A stretch of DNA of 64,000 nucleotides, from positions 186,001 through 250,000 of the forward strand of contig NZ_CP049859.1 in NCBI RefSeq assembly GCF_011400295.1. The letters are read 5' to 3'. Source of the DNA: Erysipelothrix sp. HDW6A. Its GTDB lineage: Bacteria > Bacillota_I > Bacilli_A > Erysipelotrichales > Erysipelotrichaceae. This document shows, one piece after another, positions 8,656 to 18,708 of this stretch; the first letter of the stretch is position 1, and the number at the start of each line of letters is the position of its first letter. A program made the position numbers and the translations under genes. The notes beneath the pieces are model-generated. The model saw only the letters and a list, made by a program, of their open reading frames with translations, ran no database searches and was not told where the DNA came from.

Positions 8656-9522
8656 TTAAGCTTTGTTTGCTGAACCGAAGTCTTCGATTTTGCCTTTTAC
8701 TGTAGCTTTCATTGCTTCGTAACCTGGAGCGTAAAGTTTACGTGGGTCGTAGTTTTTACCTTCTAAGTCTTTACCTGAAGTAATGAATTCGCGGATTGCT
8801 GCTGCGTTTGATAATTGTAATTCAGTGTTTACGTTAATTTTTGAAACACCTAAGTCGATAGCTTTTTTAACTTGTTCTACAGGGATACCTGAACCACCAT
8901 GTAATACTAATGGAATGTTACCTGTTGCTTTTTTAATTGCATCTAATGTTTCAAAGCTTAGACCTGCCCAGTTTTCTGGGTATTTTCCGTGAATGTTACC
9001 AATACCTGCCGCAAGGAAGTCAATTCCTGTGTCAGCCATGATTTTACATTCTGCTGGGTCTGCTAATTCACCAGAACCGATGATTCCGTCTTCTTCTCCA
9101 CCGATTGATCCAACTTCTGCTTCAACTGATGCACCCATTGAATGAGCTAATGCAACGATTTCGCGTGTTTCTGCTAAGTTTTGGTCGATTGGTAAGTGTG
9201 ATCCATCATACATTACTGATGTAAATCCTGCAGCTAAAGCAGCTTTTGCTCCTTCGAAGCTACCGTGGTCTAAGTGTAATGCAACTGGAACAGTAATGTT
9301 CAAGTCTTCAATCATAGCTTTAACCATTTCAGTAACAGTATGGAAACCTGTCATATATTTAACTGCACCTTCTGATACTGCAACAAGAATTGGTGAGTTC
9401 ATTTCTTGAGCTGTTGAAAGAACAGCCTTTGTCCACTCTAAGTTATTGATGTTAATTGCAGGAACTGCATAATGTCCATCACGAGCGTTTTCTAAAATAC
9501 CTTTTGCTGATACTAATGCCAT
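8656..9522 (-). CDS. fba: Class II fructose-1,6-bisphosphate aldolase
   Basis: Cleaves fructose-1,6-bisphosphate to DHAP and glyceraldehyde-3-phosphate in glycolysis, using Zn2+. The 288-residue protein shows the metal and catalytic residues: His83/Asp85/His86 in ALHLDHG, His178 in GNIHGKY and His208 in VLHGGSG. The length matches Gram-positive class II aldolases (Bacillus FbaA type). It lies 28 bases after pyrG on the same strand, a pairing also known near rpoE-pyrG in Bacillus, so it may share the pyrG transcript. GGAGGATATAAAATT precedes the ATG. Confidence 0.95.
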   Translation of the reverse strand: MALVSAKGILENARDGHYAVPAININNLEWTKAVLSTAQEMNSPILVAVSEGAVKYMTGFHTVTEMVKAMIEDLNITVPVALHLDHGSFEGAKAALAAGFTSVMYDGSHLPIDQNLAETREIVALAHSMGASVEAEVGSIGGEEDGIIGSGELADPAECKIMADTGIDFLAAGIGNIHGKYPENWAGLSFETLDAIKKATGNIPLVLHGGSGIPVEQVKKAIDLGVSKINVNTELQLSNAAAIREFITSGKDLEGKNYDPRKLYAPGYEAMKATVKGKIEDFGSANKA

Positions 9523-9550
9523 AATTTTATATCCTCCTAAATGACTACTT

Positions 9551-11170
<1,620 letters not shown>

Positions 11171-11203
11171 TTAATCTCCTTCTCTACTTTGACCAAAAAA
11201 ATA

Positions 11204-11225
11204 AAGCTTCCATCGCTGGAAGCTT
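11204..11225 (-). promoter_or_regulatory. pyrG leader attenuator hairpin
   Basis: On the minus strand AAGCUUCCA / UGGAAGCUU close a GCGA (GNRA) tetraloop, followed at once by UAUUUUUUU, making a complete terminator between the promoter and the pyrG start. The 5' arm contains the pyrimidine tract GCUUCC, able to pair with extra G residues added at the 5' end of the transcript. This is the arrangement established for Bacillus pyrG. Confidence 0.8.
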
Positions 11226-11228
11226 ACT

Positions 11229-11267
11229 GCCCTTTCTTATTCTAGCAAACTTGAACTTTGACTTCAA
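11229..11267 (-). promoter_or_regulatory. pyrG promoter with GGGC start site
   Basis: TTGAAG (complement of 11262-11267), 17 bases, TAGAAT (complement of 11239-11244). The predicted start, 7 bases further at 11232, reads GGGCAG, the start context needed for reiterative G addition when CTP is low. Confidence 0.75.
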
Positions 11268-11372
11268 CCAAAAATAGTCTAAACATAAAAAGTTCACATT
11301 ATCCTTCTATAATACAAAATAGTCCCTCTATTGTTTGTGCATTTTAACTTATATATTACAAATTATTTATAC

Positions 11373-11768
11373 TTATTTAATAAAGTATTCACATATCTTT
11401 CTTGCTATATCCTCACTGAAAAAAATCAATAACATTGCCAATATATAAGCATACACATTTGATTTAAATAAGACTATTGCACCAAATAGTAGAGCATATG
11501 CTACGTATTCAAGGATTTCTTCAATTTTCTTCTCTATATTGCTCCGAATCACAATATTATCTTTTAGACCTCCATCTCCCTTAATAAGAACATCGATATT
11601 TACTTCAAGTGCTTCACTTAAAAGAACAAGGCTATCTATATCTGGAAGAGTTCTACCATTTTCCCAACTTGATAATGTTTGTCGCGAGACATACAGTTGT
11701 TTTGCGAAATCTTCTTGTGTTATTCCAAGTTCTTTCCTTCTGTTTTTTATTCTCTCGTTAAATTTCAT
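11373..11768 (-). CDS. XRE-family regulator with C-terminal membrane helices
   Basis: Residues 5-60 are a classic Cro/CI-type helix-turn-helix (RRKELGITQEDFAKQL then SRQTLSSWENGRTLPDI). A short linker leads to hydrophobic segments at about 88-105 and 107-118, so the 131-residue protein is probably anchored in the membrane. It lies between pyrG and the divergent pentapeptide-repeat gene, with a 134-base gap to the latter. Membrane-tethered XRE proteins often regulate a neighbouring gene; here that could be the divergent one (inference). Confidence 0.8.
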   Translation of the reverse strand: MKFNERIKNRRKELGITQEDFAKQLYVSRQTLSSWENGRTLPDIDSLVLLSEALEVNIDVLIKGDGGLKDNIVIRSNIEKKIEEILEYVAYALLFGAIVLFKSNVYAYILAMLLIFFSEDIARKICEYFIK

Positions 11769-11902
11769 TCAATCACTCTCCAGACTTACACATAATAACT
11801 GTTTAACTTTCTTTTGTCTGTCAAAACATCTTTACATTCACGCTTTATCATTCTCTTGCATTATAGTATAAGCTGTGAGATAACAGTAGAAAGGAGATTT
11901 TT

Positions 11903-12517
11903 ATGAAGAAACCAATGTTACTATTAATCGATACACTAGAGGACAAACAAGTCTTTACTTCCAGTCTTATTGAAGGTACAGAATATCGTCAATGTAAGTT
12001 TATTAGCGATACTGACTCCCATCGTTTTAATGAATGTTCGTTCAAAAGATGTAGTTTTGATTTACTTGACTTGAGAAACAGTACTTTTTCTGACTGTATC
12101 TTTGAACACTGTGATTTTTCTAACTTAGAATTCGATGATTCGCGTTTTTACCGTGTAAATTTCAACAATTGTAAGTTCATGGGTTCATCATTCTATAAAG
12201 CTCAAATTAGCGACTGTGCATACTCAAACTGTCTCTTAGACTCTAGTAGCTTCTCTATCGCTTCGTTAACAGATGTTGAATTCTCTGATAGCAATCTCAA
12301 GAATTCGTCCTTTCAAAGCATTCATCATAAAAATCTTAGCTTCAAATCTATAATAATGGATTCCATTGATTTCTCTGAAACAGACTTAAATAAGCTTGAT
12401 TTTACAAGCTGTGACTTTGATTCAATTCGATTTACACCACGACTCATTAAAGGATTAAAGATTCGATACGATCAGTCTCCCTTAATTCTTGCTACGCTGG
12501 GTCTAAAAGTAGAATAA
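11903..12517 (+). CDS. Pentapeptide-repeat protein
   Basis: A 204-residue protein in which Phe or Leu recurs every five residues for most of its length (e.g. CSFKRCSFDLLDLRNSTF, then SNLEFDDSRFYRVNF), giving a right-handed quadrilateral beta helix. The last ~25 residues (IKGLKI...LATLGLKVE) resemble the terminal helix of family members that dimerise, such as the Qnr/MfpA gyrase-protecting proteins. Gyrase binding is only a possibility. The repeat is less regular than in Qnr, with many Ser and Cys at the outward positions. AAAGGAGATTTTT precedes the ATG. Confidence 0.85.
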   Translation: MKKPMLLLIDTLEDKQVFTSSLIEGTEYRQCKFISDTDSHRFNECSFKRCSFDLLDLRNSTFSDCIFEHCDFSNLEFDDSRFYRVNFNNCKFMGSSFYKAQISDCAYSNCLLDSSSFSIASLTDVEFSDSNLKNSSFQSIHHKNLSFKSIIMDSIDFSETDLNKLDFTSCDFDSIRFTPRLIKGLKIRYDQSPLILATLGLKVE

Positions 12518-12520
12518 AAA

Positions 12521-12540
12521 AGCCTTGCATCAGCAAGGCA
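12521..12540 (-). terminator. Terminator after rpoE
   Basis: GCCTTGC (12522-12528) and GCAAGGC (12533-12539) with a 4-base loop. On the minus strand TTTTTT follows. On the plus strand the same hairpin may help end the pentapeptide-repeat gene, but its T-run there is poor. Confidence 0.8.
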
Positions 12541-12548
12541 TTATAATA

Positions 12549-12884
12549 TTATTCATCATCATTTGGAATATCTAATCCGTATTCCTCGTTATCTTCTTGT
12601 TCATCTTCTTCTGAATAATCGTCATAGCCCTCAAGTAAATCAGGGTCAATTTGTAAACTGTCTAATGTGTGACGTTCACGTAGATCCCATTTATTATTCT
12701 CTAACGAAATAAATCGGGAATCCATCATTAATGCATTATAGAAAGATGCTACTTTGCGTCGTGCAATTTCTTCTGAAAGATTAACTTCATCAGCTACTTC
12801 ACTCCAAAGTTTTTGAAATACTACTTCTTTTTTCTTTTTCTTTAACTTGTCATAAGCTAAGTCACTCAATGATTTTGATACCAT
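12549..12884 (-). CDS. rpoE: RNA polymerase delta subunit
   Basis: The delta subunit increases RNA polymerase specificity and recycling in Gram-positives. The 111-residue product has a folded N-terminal HARE-type domain (residues 1-80, with a VFQKLWSEVADEV segment) and a short acidic tail of Glu/Asp (EEDEQEDNEEYGLD), as expected, though the tail is shorter than in Bacillus. The start is the ATG at 12884, 9 bases after GGAGGAA; a frame running 16 codons further upstream is the tail of the DUF1934 gene region. It shares a transcript with the DUF1934 gene, whose stop lies within this ribosome site. Confidence 0.88.
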   Translation of the reverse strand: MVSKSLSDLAYDKLKKKKKEVVFQKLWSEVADEVNLSEEIARRKVASFYNALMMDSRFISLENNKWDLRERHTLDSLQIDPDLLEGYDDYSEEDEQEDNEEYGLDIPNDDE

Positions 12885-12888
12885 AGTA

Positions 12889-13266
12889 CTATTCCTCCGG
12901 CTCCCATATACATTCAAACTCAAGTTCATCAACGTGTTGATTATTTTGGCTTAAATGGTACTTTATGTAAAGCAAGTTCTCTTCACGCCTCATTGAAACT
13001 ACGTCTACATCAAATTTAACAATACCATGTTCATTGGAAACAATTAACTCAGTTCTTTCAGATTTATGAAATACTGACTGGGTTAGCCATGTATCGTGTC
13101 GCTTCATCGATACTTCATCTTCATAAACATCAAGTACAACAGAGGCACCTTCGGGTTCTGTATACAATATTCGTAAATAACTAGGATCAACATTGAGGAT
13201 GCTGCCGTGAGAGTCTGTCAATGTTGTTGTATCATCACTGTTCTTTTGAGTTATAGTAATTATCAA
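12889..13266 (-). CDS. DUF1934 small beta-barrel protein (YwiB-like)
   Basis: A 125-residue protein with alternating strands. The motifs YTEPEGASVVLDVYEDEVSMKR and then a LLYIKYHL strand near the end fit DUF1934, a calycin-like fold of unknown function commonly next to rpoE or argS in Bacillota. The only start in frame is TTG at 13266, with GGGAGAT some 11 bases upstream, a long spacing. The last codons overlap the rpoE ribosome site, so the two genes are co-expressed. Confidence 0.72.
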   Translation of the reverse strand: MIITITQKNSDDTTTLTDSHGSILNVDPSYLRILYTEPEGASVVLDVYEDEVSMKRHDTWLTQSVFHKSERTELIVSNEHGIVKFDVDVVSMRREENLLYIKYHLSQNNQHVDELEFECIWEPEE

Positions 13267-13341
13267 ATTAAATATATCTCCCTTACTTTTACCACTGCAT
13301 TATATGCAAAAACAGAATAATGTCAAGACATTTTAATAAAA

Positions 13342-13374
13342 AAAAAGAAAAGTACATGTAAATACATGTACTTT
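13342..13374 (-). terminator. Terminator after pepP
   Basis: 12-bp stem 13349-13360 / 13363-13374 around AAAGTACATGTA, with a long T-run (TTTTCTTTTTTTT) on the minus strand. Confidence 0.85.
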
Positions 13375-13384
13375 CATACTTTTA

Positions 13385-14608
13385 TCACAATGTAGCGAGG
13401 TATGCTTCTACATCTTCAACTTCACGAATAATTTGAGGTCCTAAGTCTTCGTTGCTTTCTTCTGTTACAAGAACATCTGTTTCAATACGAACACCGATGC
13501 CTTCTTCAGCAATGTAAAGACCTGGTTCGTTTGTAATAACGTTCCCTTTTACAAGTGGCTCATCGCGATTAGTCCAAACATCATGAGTATCAAGACCTAA
13601 TGAGTGACCAATTCCGTGGTAGTAATAACGGCTTACTTCACTTGGATCTTCAATCAATCCAAGGCGAATACAACCTTCTGCTAAATGTTCTTTCGCTAAT
13701 TCATTTAGAGTTGCGATGGAGATTCCTGGACGAATTGCTTCGTTAACTGCATGGAATGTATCAAGGACTACTTGATACACTTCTTTTTGTCGTTCAGTAA
13801 ACTTACCGTTAATTGGGAATGTACGAGAAATATCGGCACCATATCCATTAACACGAATACCTAAGTCAAATAGTAATAATTCACCATCATTTAAGATGTT
13901 GTTGTTTGAAATGTAGTGAAGAACTGTTGCGTTTGCACCACCAGCTAAGATAGTATCAAACATTAAATCACCATTTTCACGCATTCCTTCATATTGGAAA
14001 CGAGCAGCAACATCGTTTTCGTTATTTCCTGGTTTCATTTCTTCAAGTGATGCTAAGATTGCACGATTAGTTACATCAATTGCATGTTTAATTTCTTCAA
14101 CTTCTTCTGGCAATTTTACCATACGTTGTCTTACTAAGATTTCAAACACATCCACAATTTTGTCTTCCCCAACAAAATCTGCAAAGGCAATTCCTGAACC
14201 ATGAATAAGCTCTGATTCTGTATTATGGTCCAAATCTACACCAATCACTACATCACGAGCCATCACTTCATTCACAAATGCATCGAATTCACCAAAATAG
14301 CGAACATCTTCTATTCCTGAAATCACTTCAGCTTCAACATTTGTCATGTAGTGACCCACCCATTTTTCCATGTTAGGATCAATTTCACGTAAGAATAGAG
14401 TTACTTTATCATTTGTTGTATCAAATACTACAACAGCTTCCTCTTCTTCAATACCTGTTACGTAATAGAAATTACGGTTTGCAAAGAATGGGTATGTTGT
14501 ATCCGATGATTTACGAACTAAAGCTCCGCTAAACAAGAATGTCACACTATTTTTAGGCAACACATTCATTACATTATTACGAATTGTTTCATATACTTCT
14601 TTTTTCAT
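13385..14608 (-). CDS. pepP: Xaa-Pro aminopeptidase (M24B)
   Basis: A 407-residue metalloaminopeptidase that removes an N-terminal residue next to proline. Residues 1-130 form the AMP_N (creatinase N-terminal) domain; the pita-bread catalytic domain follows. The dinuclear metal ligands are visible: Asp in LLFDLGIRVNGYGADISRT (two Asp), His in YHGIGHSLGLDTHD, Glu in NEPGLYI and Glu in VRIETDVLV. Its start overlaps the HD-domain gene stop by 4 bases (ATGA), so they are co-translated in the gltX-HD-pepP unit. Cytoplasmic, no signal peptide. Confidence 0.93.
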   Translation of the reverse strand: MKKEVYETIRNNVMNVLPKNSVTFLFSGALVRKSSDTTYPFFANRNFYYVTGIEEEEAVVVFDTTNDKVTLFLREIDPNMEKWVGHYMTNVEAEVISGIEDVRYFGEFDAFVNEVMARDVVIGVDLDHNTESELIHGSGIAFADFVGEDKIVDVFEILVRQRMVKLPEEVEEIKHAIDVTNRAILASLEEMKPGNNENDVAARFQYEGMRENGDLMFDTILAGGANATVLHYISNNNILNDGELLLFDLGIRVNGYGADISRTFPINGKFTERQKEVYQVVLDTFHAVNEAIRPGISIATLNELAKEHLAEGCIRLGLIEDPSEVSRYYYHGIGHSLGLDTHDVWTNRDEPLVKGNVITNEPGLYIAEEGIGVRIETDVLVTEESNEDLGPQIIREVEDVEAYLATL

Positions 14609-15837
14609 ACATTAATCTCCTTTGGATAAAACACCTTACGGTCTTCTTTATCCTCCCCTTTGACAAATCCCGATACTAACTGCGACGCTTCTGACAATTC
14701 TACCAGTTCATTGTCAATCAGTACATAGATTCCATCTTCGCCACCTTTTTGATAAGGGGCTTGATAGAGAGATTGTGTCATAAAATCTTCGACTAAATAA
14801 TAGTCGGGATTGTATCCATTATTTTCTAACGCTAATTTAATTTCATCAAGTTGTCGTGAGCTCTTCAAATCTTCATATTTGAAAAGAACTCTATTTAAAA
14901 GACGTAACGCAAGGTCTTTTAATATCGCATCTTCGCTCTCTGTTAGAAGCACGAACCCATGAAGGCATGTTGATTCATCTAACATGAGAAAATCACGCAG
15001 TGATACTTCCCCTTCACTAACAAACGGTTTAAAGTAACTAACCACATCAACTGCATCGCTTTCTTCATGAATCAAATCTCGCATTCTCTTAAAGATTGAT
15101 TGTAGAATTGATTCGAAGCTTCGAGACGTTGGATGAAGGTATACTTGCCAATACATTTGATATCGTGCCATGATGTAATCTTCAACAGCATGGATACCAC
15201 TTTCTTTCACAACAAGTCGATCATCTTTAACAATTAAGGTTCTTAAGATACGACCTAAATCAAACTCTCCATAACTAACTCCAGTAAAATAGGAATCTCG
15301 TAAGAGATAATCCATACGATCCGCATCCAGTTGGCTGGAGATAATTTGTGTGAGTAAATGACGTGGATGTCTGTGAGCAATAATATCACTGATTGTACGT
15401 GGTAAACTCTCGCCATATGATTTTAGAATACGATTGATTTCTGAATCCTCACAGATAATTCTCTCAGTGAACAGTTCATGATTAATATCCGTAACCTGTT
15501 CAAACGTATGAGAAAACGGCCCATGACCGAGATCATGAAGTAAAGCAGCGCATAATAAAGCTACTTTTTCATACTCATCAAGTATTTCGCTAAGCCCATT
15601 AATCGTATCTATCATTTTTCGTGCGATTTCATACACACCTAAAGAATGCGAGAATCGTGAATGTTCAGCTGTATGATACACCATATAGGTTCCACCTAAT
15701 TGATGGATACGACGCAATCTTTGGAATTCTGGTGCGTTAATCAGATCCCAAATGATTTGGTAGTTTACATGGATATAGCCGTGAACTGGATCACGCATAA
15801 CTTTAGTTTCATTACATTGTTTAAATTTAGAGTACAT
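14605..15837 (-). CDS. HD-domain dNTP triphosphohydrolase-like protein (YwfO type)
   Basis: A 410-residue HD-superfamily phosphohydrolase. It begins with the MRDPVHGYIHV motif typical of the YwfO/SAMHD1-like branch and carries the metal-binding set HSRFSHSLG ... ALLHDLGHGPFSHTFE (His and the HD pair near residue 110), plus a later DADRMDYLLRDSYFTGV motif. Characterised relatives hydrolyse dNTPs, sometimes activated by dGTP. The protein lies between gltX (11-base overlap) and pepP (4-base overlap). Exact nucleotide preference is not readable. Confidence 0.88.
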   Translation of the reverse strand: MYSKFKQCNETKVMRDPVHGYIHVNYQIIWDLINAPEFQRLRRIHQLGGTYMVYHTAEHSRFSHSLGVYEIARKMIDTINGLSEILDEYEKVALLCAALLHDLGHGPFSHTFEQVTDINHELFTERIICEDSEINRILKSYGESLPRTISDIIAHRHPRHLLTQIISSQLDADRMDYLLRDSYFTGVSYGEFDLGRILRTLIVKDDRLVVKESGIHAVEDYIMARYQMYWQVYLHPTSRSFESILQSIFKRMRDLIHEESDAVDVVSYFKPFVSEGEVSLRDFLMLDESTCLHGFVLLTESEDAILKDLALRLLNRVLFKYEDLKSSRQLDEIKLALENNGYNPDYYLVEDFMTQSLYQAPYQKGGEDGIYVLIDNELVELSEASQLVSGFVKGEDKEDRKVFYPKEINV

Positions 15838-17266
15838 AATCCTCTAAACGCTTTTTGACTACATCATGTCCTGATAAGTATAGAGTACTCATCAAGTCTG
15901 GTCCATGGGATTGGTGAGTTGCACTTACACGAAGCCCCATGAATAATGGTTTTCCTTTTAATCCAGTTTCAGTTTTAACTGTATTAAATGCTTCCTTAAG
16001 ATTTTCAACTGTCCAATCTTGTGGTAAATGTTTTAGGAATGATGATGCAACCGCTTGTGTTGTTTCCCAAGAAAGAACATCTTTCTCATTGTCGCCAAGA
16101 ACTGGATCCACAAAGAATTGTGAGATAAGTTCATTGATTTCCATTCCATATTGACATTGTTCTTTATAAAGAAGTAAGAGTGTATCTACCCATGCTTCTT
16201 CACGATCATTAAGACCAAATTTTCCATCAACAAATTCTTTAATGAATTCTAACCATTTCGCATCATCAAGTGCTTTTAGGTATTGGTGGTTCATCCACGT
16301 TAACTTCGTAACATCAAACATTGATGGTGCTTTTGATAAACGTTCTTCACTAAACTCAGCAATAAGTTCATCATGTGTGAAGAGTTCTTTTTCACCTTTT
16401 GGTGACCAACCAAGTAATGCCATAAAGTTAAACATCGCTTCTGGCAAGTAACCTTGGTCTTTATACTGACTGATATATTGCATGATTGAATTATCTCGTT
16501 TGGATAATTTCTTACCTGTTTCATTAACAATTAATGTCATATGACCAAAGCGTGGAATTTCCCAGCCAAACATTTCAAATAACATCATTTGTTTTGGTGT
16601 ATTAGAAATATGTTCCTCACCTCGGAAAACATGGCTAATTTCCATTAAATGATCGTCAATAACAACCGCAAAGTTATACGTTGGAATTCCATTCGACTTA
16701 ACAATTACCCAATCTCCGATATCTTTAGATTCAAATGTGATTTCTCCACGAACCATATCATCAAATGTATAAGTCTTTCCTTCAGGCACGTGTAGACGTA
16801 CTGAAAACGGACGACCTTCTTCTTGGTATTGTTTCTTTATTGCTTCATCTAAGTGATAGCATTTCTCATTATAACGAGTTGAAGCATAGCCTGCAGCTTT
16901 TTGACGTTGGTAGTCTTCTTCAAGTTCTTCAGAAGTACAGTAGCAACGATATGCATGACCTTCTTCAATCAGTTTATTAGCATATTCTGTATAGATATCC
17001 AAACGTTCCATTTGACGGTATGGAGCATATTTAGGATTTGGATTTGCAGGAGATTCATCAGGTGTAATTCCTAACCAATGTAGGAAGTAAGTTTGTGATT
17101 CTTCACCACCCTCAACATTACGCTCAATATCTGTATCTTCGATACGTAATACGAAGTCTCCTCCATAATGTTTCGCAATTAAATAATCGAACAATGCTGT
17201 TCGAGCATTACCAATATGTAAGAAGCCTGTAGGACTTGGTGCATATCTAACTCTTACTCTTTTCAT
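15827..17266 (-). CDS. gltX: Glutamyl-tRNA synthetase
   Basis: Charges tRNA-Glu and, in Gram-positives, usually also tRNA-Gln for later amidation by GatCAB. The 479-residue protein starts at 17266 (AGAGGTATTAAAC upstream); an earlier in-frame start adds 11 residues without homology. The class I signatures are present: HIGN (17-20) in the Rossmann fold and KLSKRD near 245. A zinc-knuckle-like region contains CYCTSEELEE. The C-terminal anticodon domain is intact and ends RLEDYVL. It is the first gene of the gltX-HD-pepP operon. Confidence 0.96.
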   Translation of the reverse strand: MKRVRVRYAPSPTGFLHIGNARTALFDYLIAKHYGGDFVLRIEDTDIERNVEGGEESQTYFLHWLGITPDESPANPNPKYAPYRQMERLDIYTEYANKLIEEGHAYRCYCTSEELEEDYQRQKAAGYASTRYNEKCYHLDEAIKKQYQEEGRPFSVRLHVPEGKTYTFDDMVRGEITFESKDIGDWVIVKSNGIPTYNFAVVIDDHLMEISHVFRGEEHISNTPKQMMLFEMFGWEIPRFGHMTLIVNETGKKLSKRDNSIMQYISQYKDQGYLPEAMFNFMALLGWSPKGEKELFTHDELIAEFSEERLSKAPSMFDVTKLTWMNHQYLKALDDAKWLEFIKEFVDGKFGLNDREEAWVDTLLLLYKEQCQYGMEINELISQFFVDPVLGDNEKDVLSWETTQAVASSFLKHLPQDWTVENLKEAFNTVKTETGLKGKPLFMGLRVSATHQSHGPDLMSTLYLSGHDVVKKRLEDYVL

Positions 17267-17363
17267 GTTTAATACCTCTCTTATACAAACATCTAACATA
17301 TTATATCACAAAACATATTAATACATAGAATATACAAGTTCATTTTCATGCAATAATAGTGGA

Positions 17364-17397
17364 TAAAAAAAGCATTGTGCTTTTTCACACAATGCTT
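17364..17397 (-). terminator. Terminator after the thiolase gene
   Basis: Stem 17370-17379 / 17388-17397 (AAGCATTGTG), 8-base loop, followed by TTTTTTT on the minus strand. Confidence 0.85.
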
Positions 17398-17408
17398 GCC
17401 TGTCTCAT

Positions 17409-18578
17409 TTATTTTCTATCTACCAACATCGCAACGCCCATACCGCCACCTATACATAAGGAAGCAATACCGCGTTTTGAATCAGAATGTTTCATCTCAT
17501 ATAATAGTGTAACCATAATACGAGCTCCTGATGCTCCAATTGGATGCCCAATTGAAATAGCTCCACCATTAACATTTACGATTTCTGGATTAATCTTCAA
17601 ATCACGAATAACTGCAAGAGATTGCGAAGCAAATGCTTCATTTAACTCAAAGCGATCAACGGATTGAATATCAATACCAGTCTTATCAACAAGTTTACTT
17701 ACAGCAAGATAGGGTGCATAACCCATGATTCCTGGATCCATACCAATCTCAGCAAAGCCAGTAATAGTACCTAAGATTTCTAGGTTCATTTCTTCAGCCT
17801 TTTCACGTGACATAATCACAAGCGCTGCTGCTCCGTCATTAACTCCAGAAGCATTTCCTGCAGTAACTGTTCCATTTTTTGTGAAACTTGGTTTAAGTTT
17901 TTGCAGTGCTTCCATACTAGAATTATGGCGAATAAATTCATCTTTATCTACAATTCCAAGTTTTCCTGCATCGACTCCAACAATTTCATCATCGAATATT
18001 CCTTCTTGTTGAGCCTTTGAAGCACGTCGTTGAGATTCAAGTGCGAAAGCATCTTGATCTTCACGACTAATGTTGAATTGTTCTGCTACTCGATCAGCAG
18101 TAACTCCCATTAGTTCATTGGTAAAGGCGTCCATAAATCCATCATGAGTCATTGAATCCAAAGTTTCAACGTTTCCTGATTTGACACCAAAGCGTGCATT
18201 CTTTATTAAATGAGGTGCTTGAGATAAGTTCTCAAACCCACCAACTACACAGATATCACTTTCACCCAGCTGAATGGATTGCATTCCAAGGTGAATTGAT
18301 TTCATACCTGATCCGCACATTTCATTAATTGTCATTGCTGGGGTCTCGTATCCAATACCTGCTTCTACAGAAGCTTGGCGTGCGGCATTTTGTCCCAATC
18401 CCGCTTGCAATACATTACCCATAATAACGTAATCAACATCTTCAGCTTTAATGCGAGCACGTGTTAATGCTTCACGAATTACAGTAGCCCCTAAAGTTAC
18501 TGCTGATGTGTGGAGAAAACTCCCGCCATACTTTCCGATGGCTGTTCGTGCTGCTCCCACGATAACTACTTCACGCAA
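17409..18578 (-). CDS. Acetyl-CoA C-acetyltransferase (thiolase)
   Basis: Condenses two acetyl-CoA to acetoacetyl-CoA. The 389-residue product carries Cys88 in NEMCGSGM, His in GGAISIGHPIGASG and the second Cys in CIGGGMG, the full biosynthetic thiolase triad. The start is taken as TTG at 18578, 8 bases after AAGGAG; a GTG three codons upstream would abut the ribosome site. It diverges from mvaS across a 130-base region with back-to-back promoters, so the two enzymes supply the first two steps of the mevalonate pathway. A role in butyrate-type metabolism cannot be excluded. Confidence 0.92.
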   Translation of the reverse strand: MREVVIVGAARTAIGKYGGSFLHTSAVTLGATVIREALTRARIKAEDVDYVIMGNVLQAGLGQNAARQASVEAGIGYETPAMTINEMCGSGMKSIHLGMQSIQLGESDICVVGGFENLSQAPHLIKNARFGVKSGNVETLDSMTHDGFMDAFTNELMGVTADRVAEQFNISREDQDAFALESQRRASKAQQEGIFDDEIVGVDAGKLGIVDKDEFIRHNSSMEALQKLKPSFTKNGTVTAGNASGVNDGAAALVIMSREKAEEMNLEILGTITGFAEIGMDPGIMGYAPYLAVSKLVDKTGIDIQSVDRFELNEAFASQSLAVIRDLKINPEIVNVNGGAISIGHPIGASGARIMVTLLYEMKHSDSKRGIASLCIGGGMGVAMLVDRK

Positions 18579-18609
18579 ATTGATCACTCCTTCAATGTTT
18601 AGCTCATAT

Positions 18610-18638
18610 ATTATACCTTTACTTGCTCAGAAAAACAA
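18610..18638 (-). promoter_or_regulatory. Thiolase gene promoter
   Basis: TTGTTT (complement of 18633-18638), 17 bases, TATAAT (complement of 18610-18615), upstream of the AAGGAG site. Confidence 0.7.
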
Positions 18639-18653
18639 AACAATTTGTATTAC

Positions 18654-18682
18654 TTTCCATTTCACATGAGAAGCCTTATAAT
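18654..18682 (+). promoter_or_regulatory. mvaS promoter
   Basis: TTTCCA (18654-18659), 17 bases, TATAAT (18677-18682). It lies back to back with the thiolase promoter, only 15 bases between the -35 elements. Confidence 0.7.
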
Positions 18683-18708
18683 GTTGGTACCAATATAAGG
18701 AGATTCAT

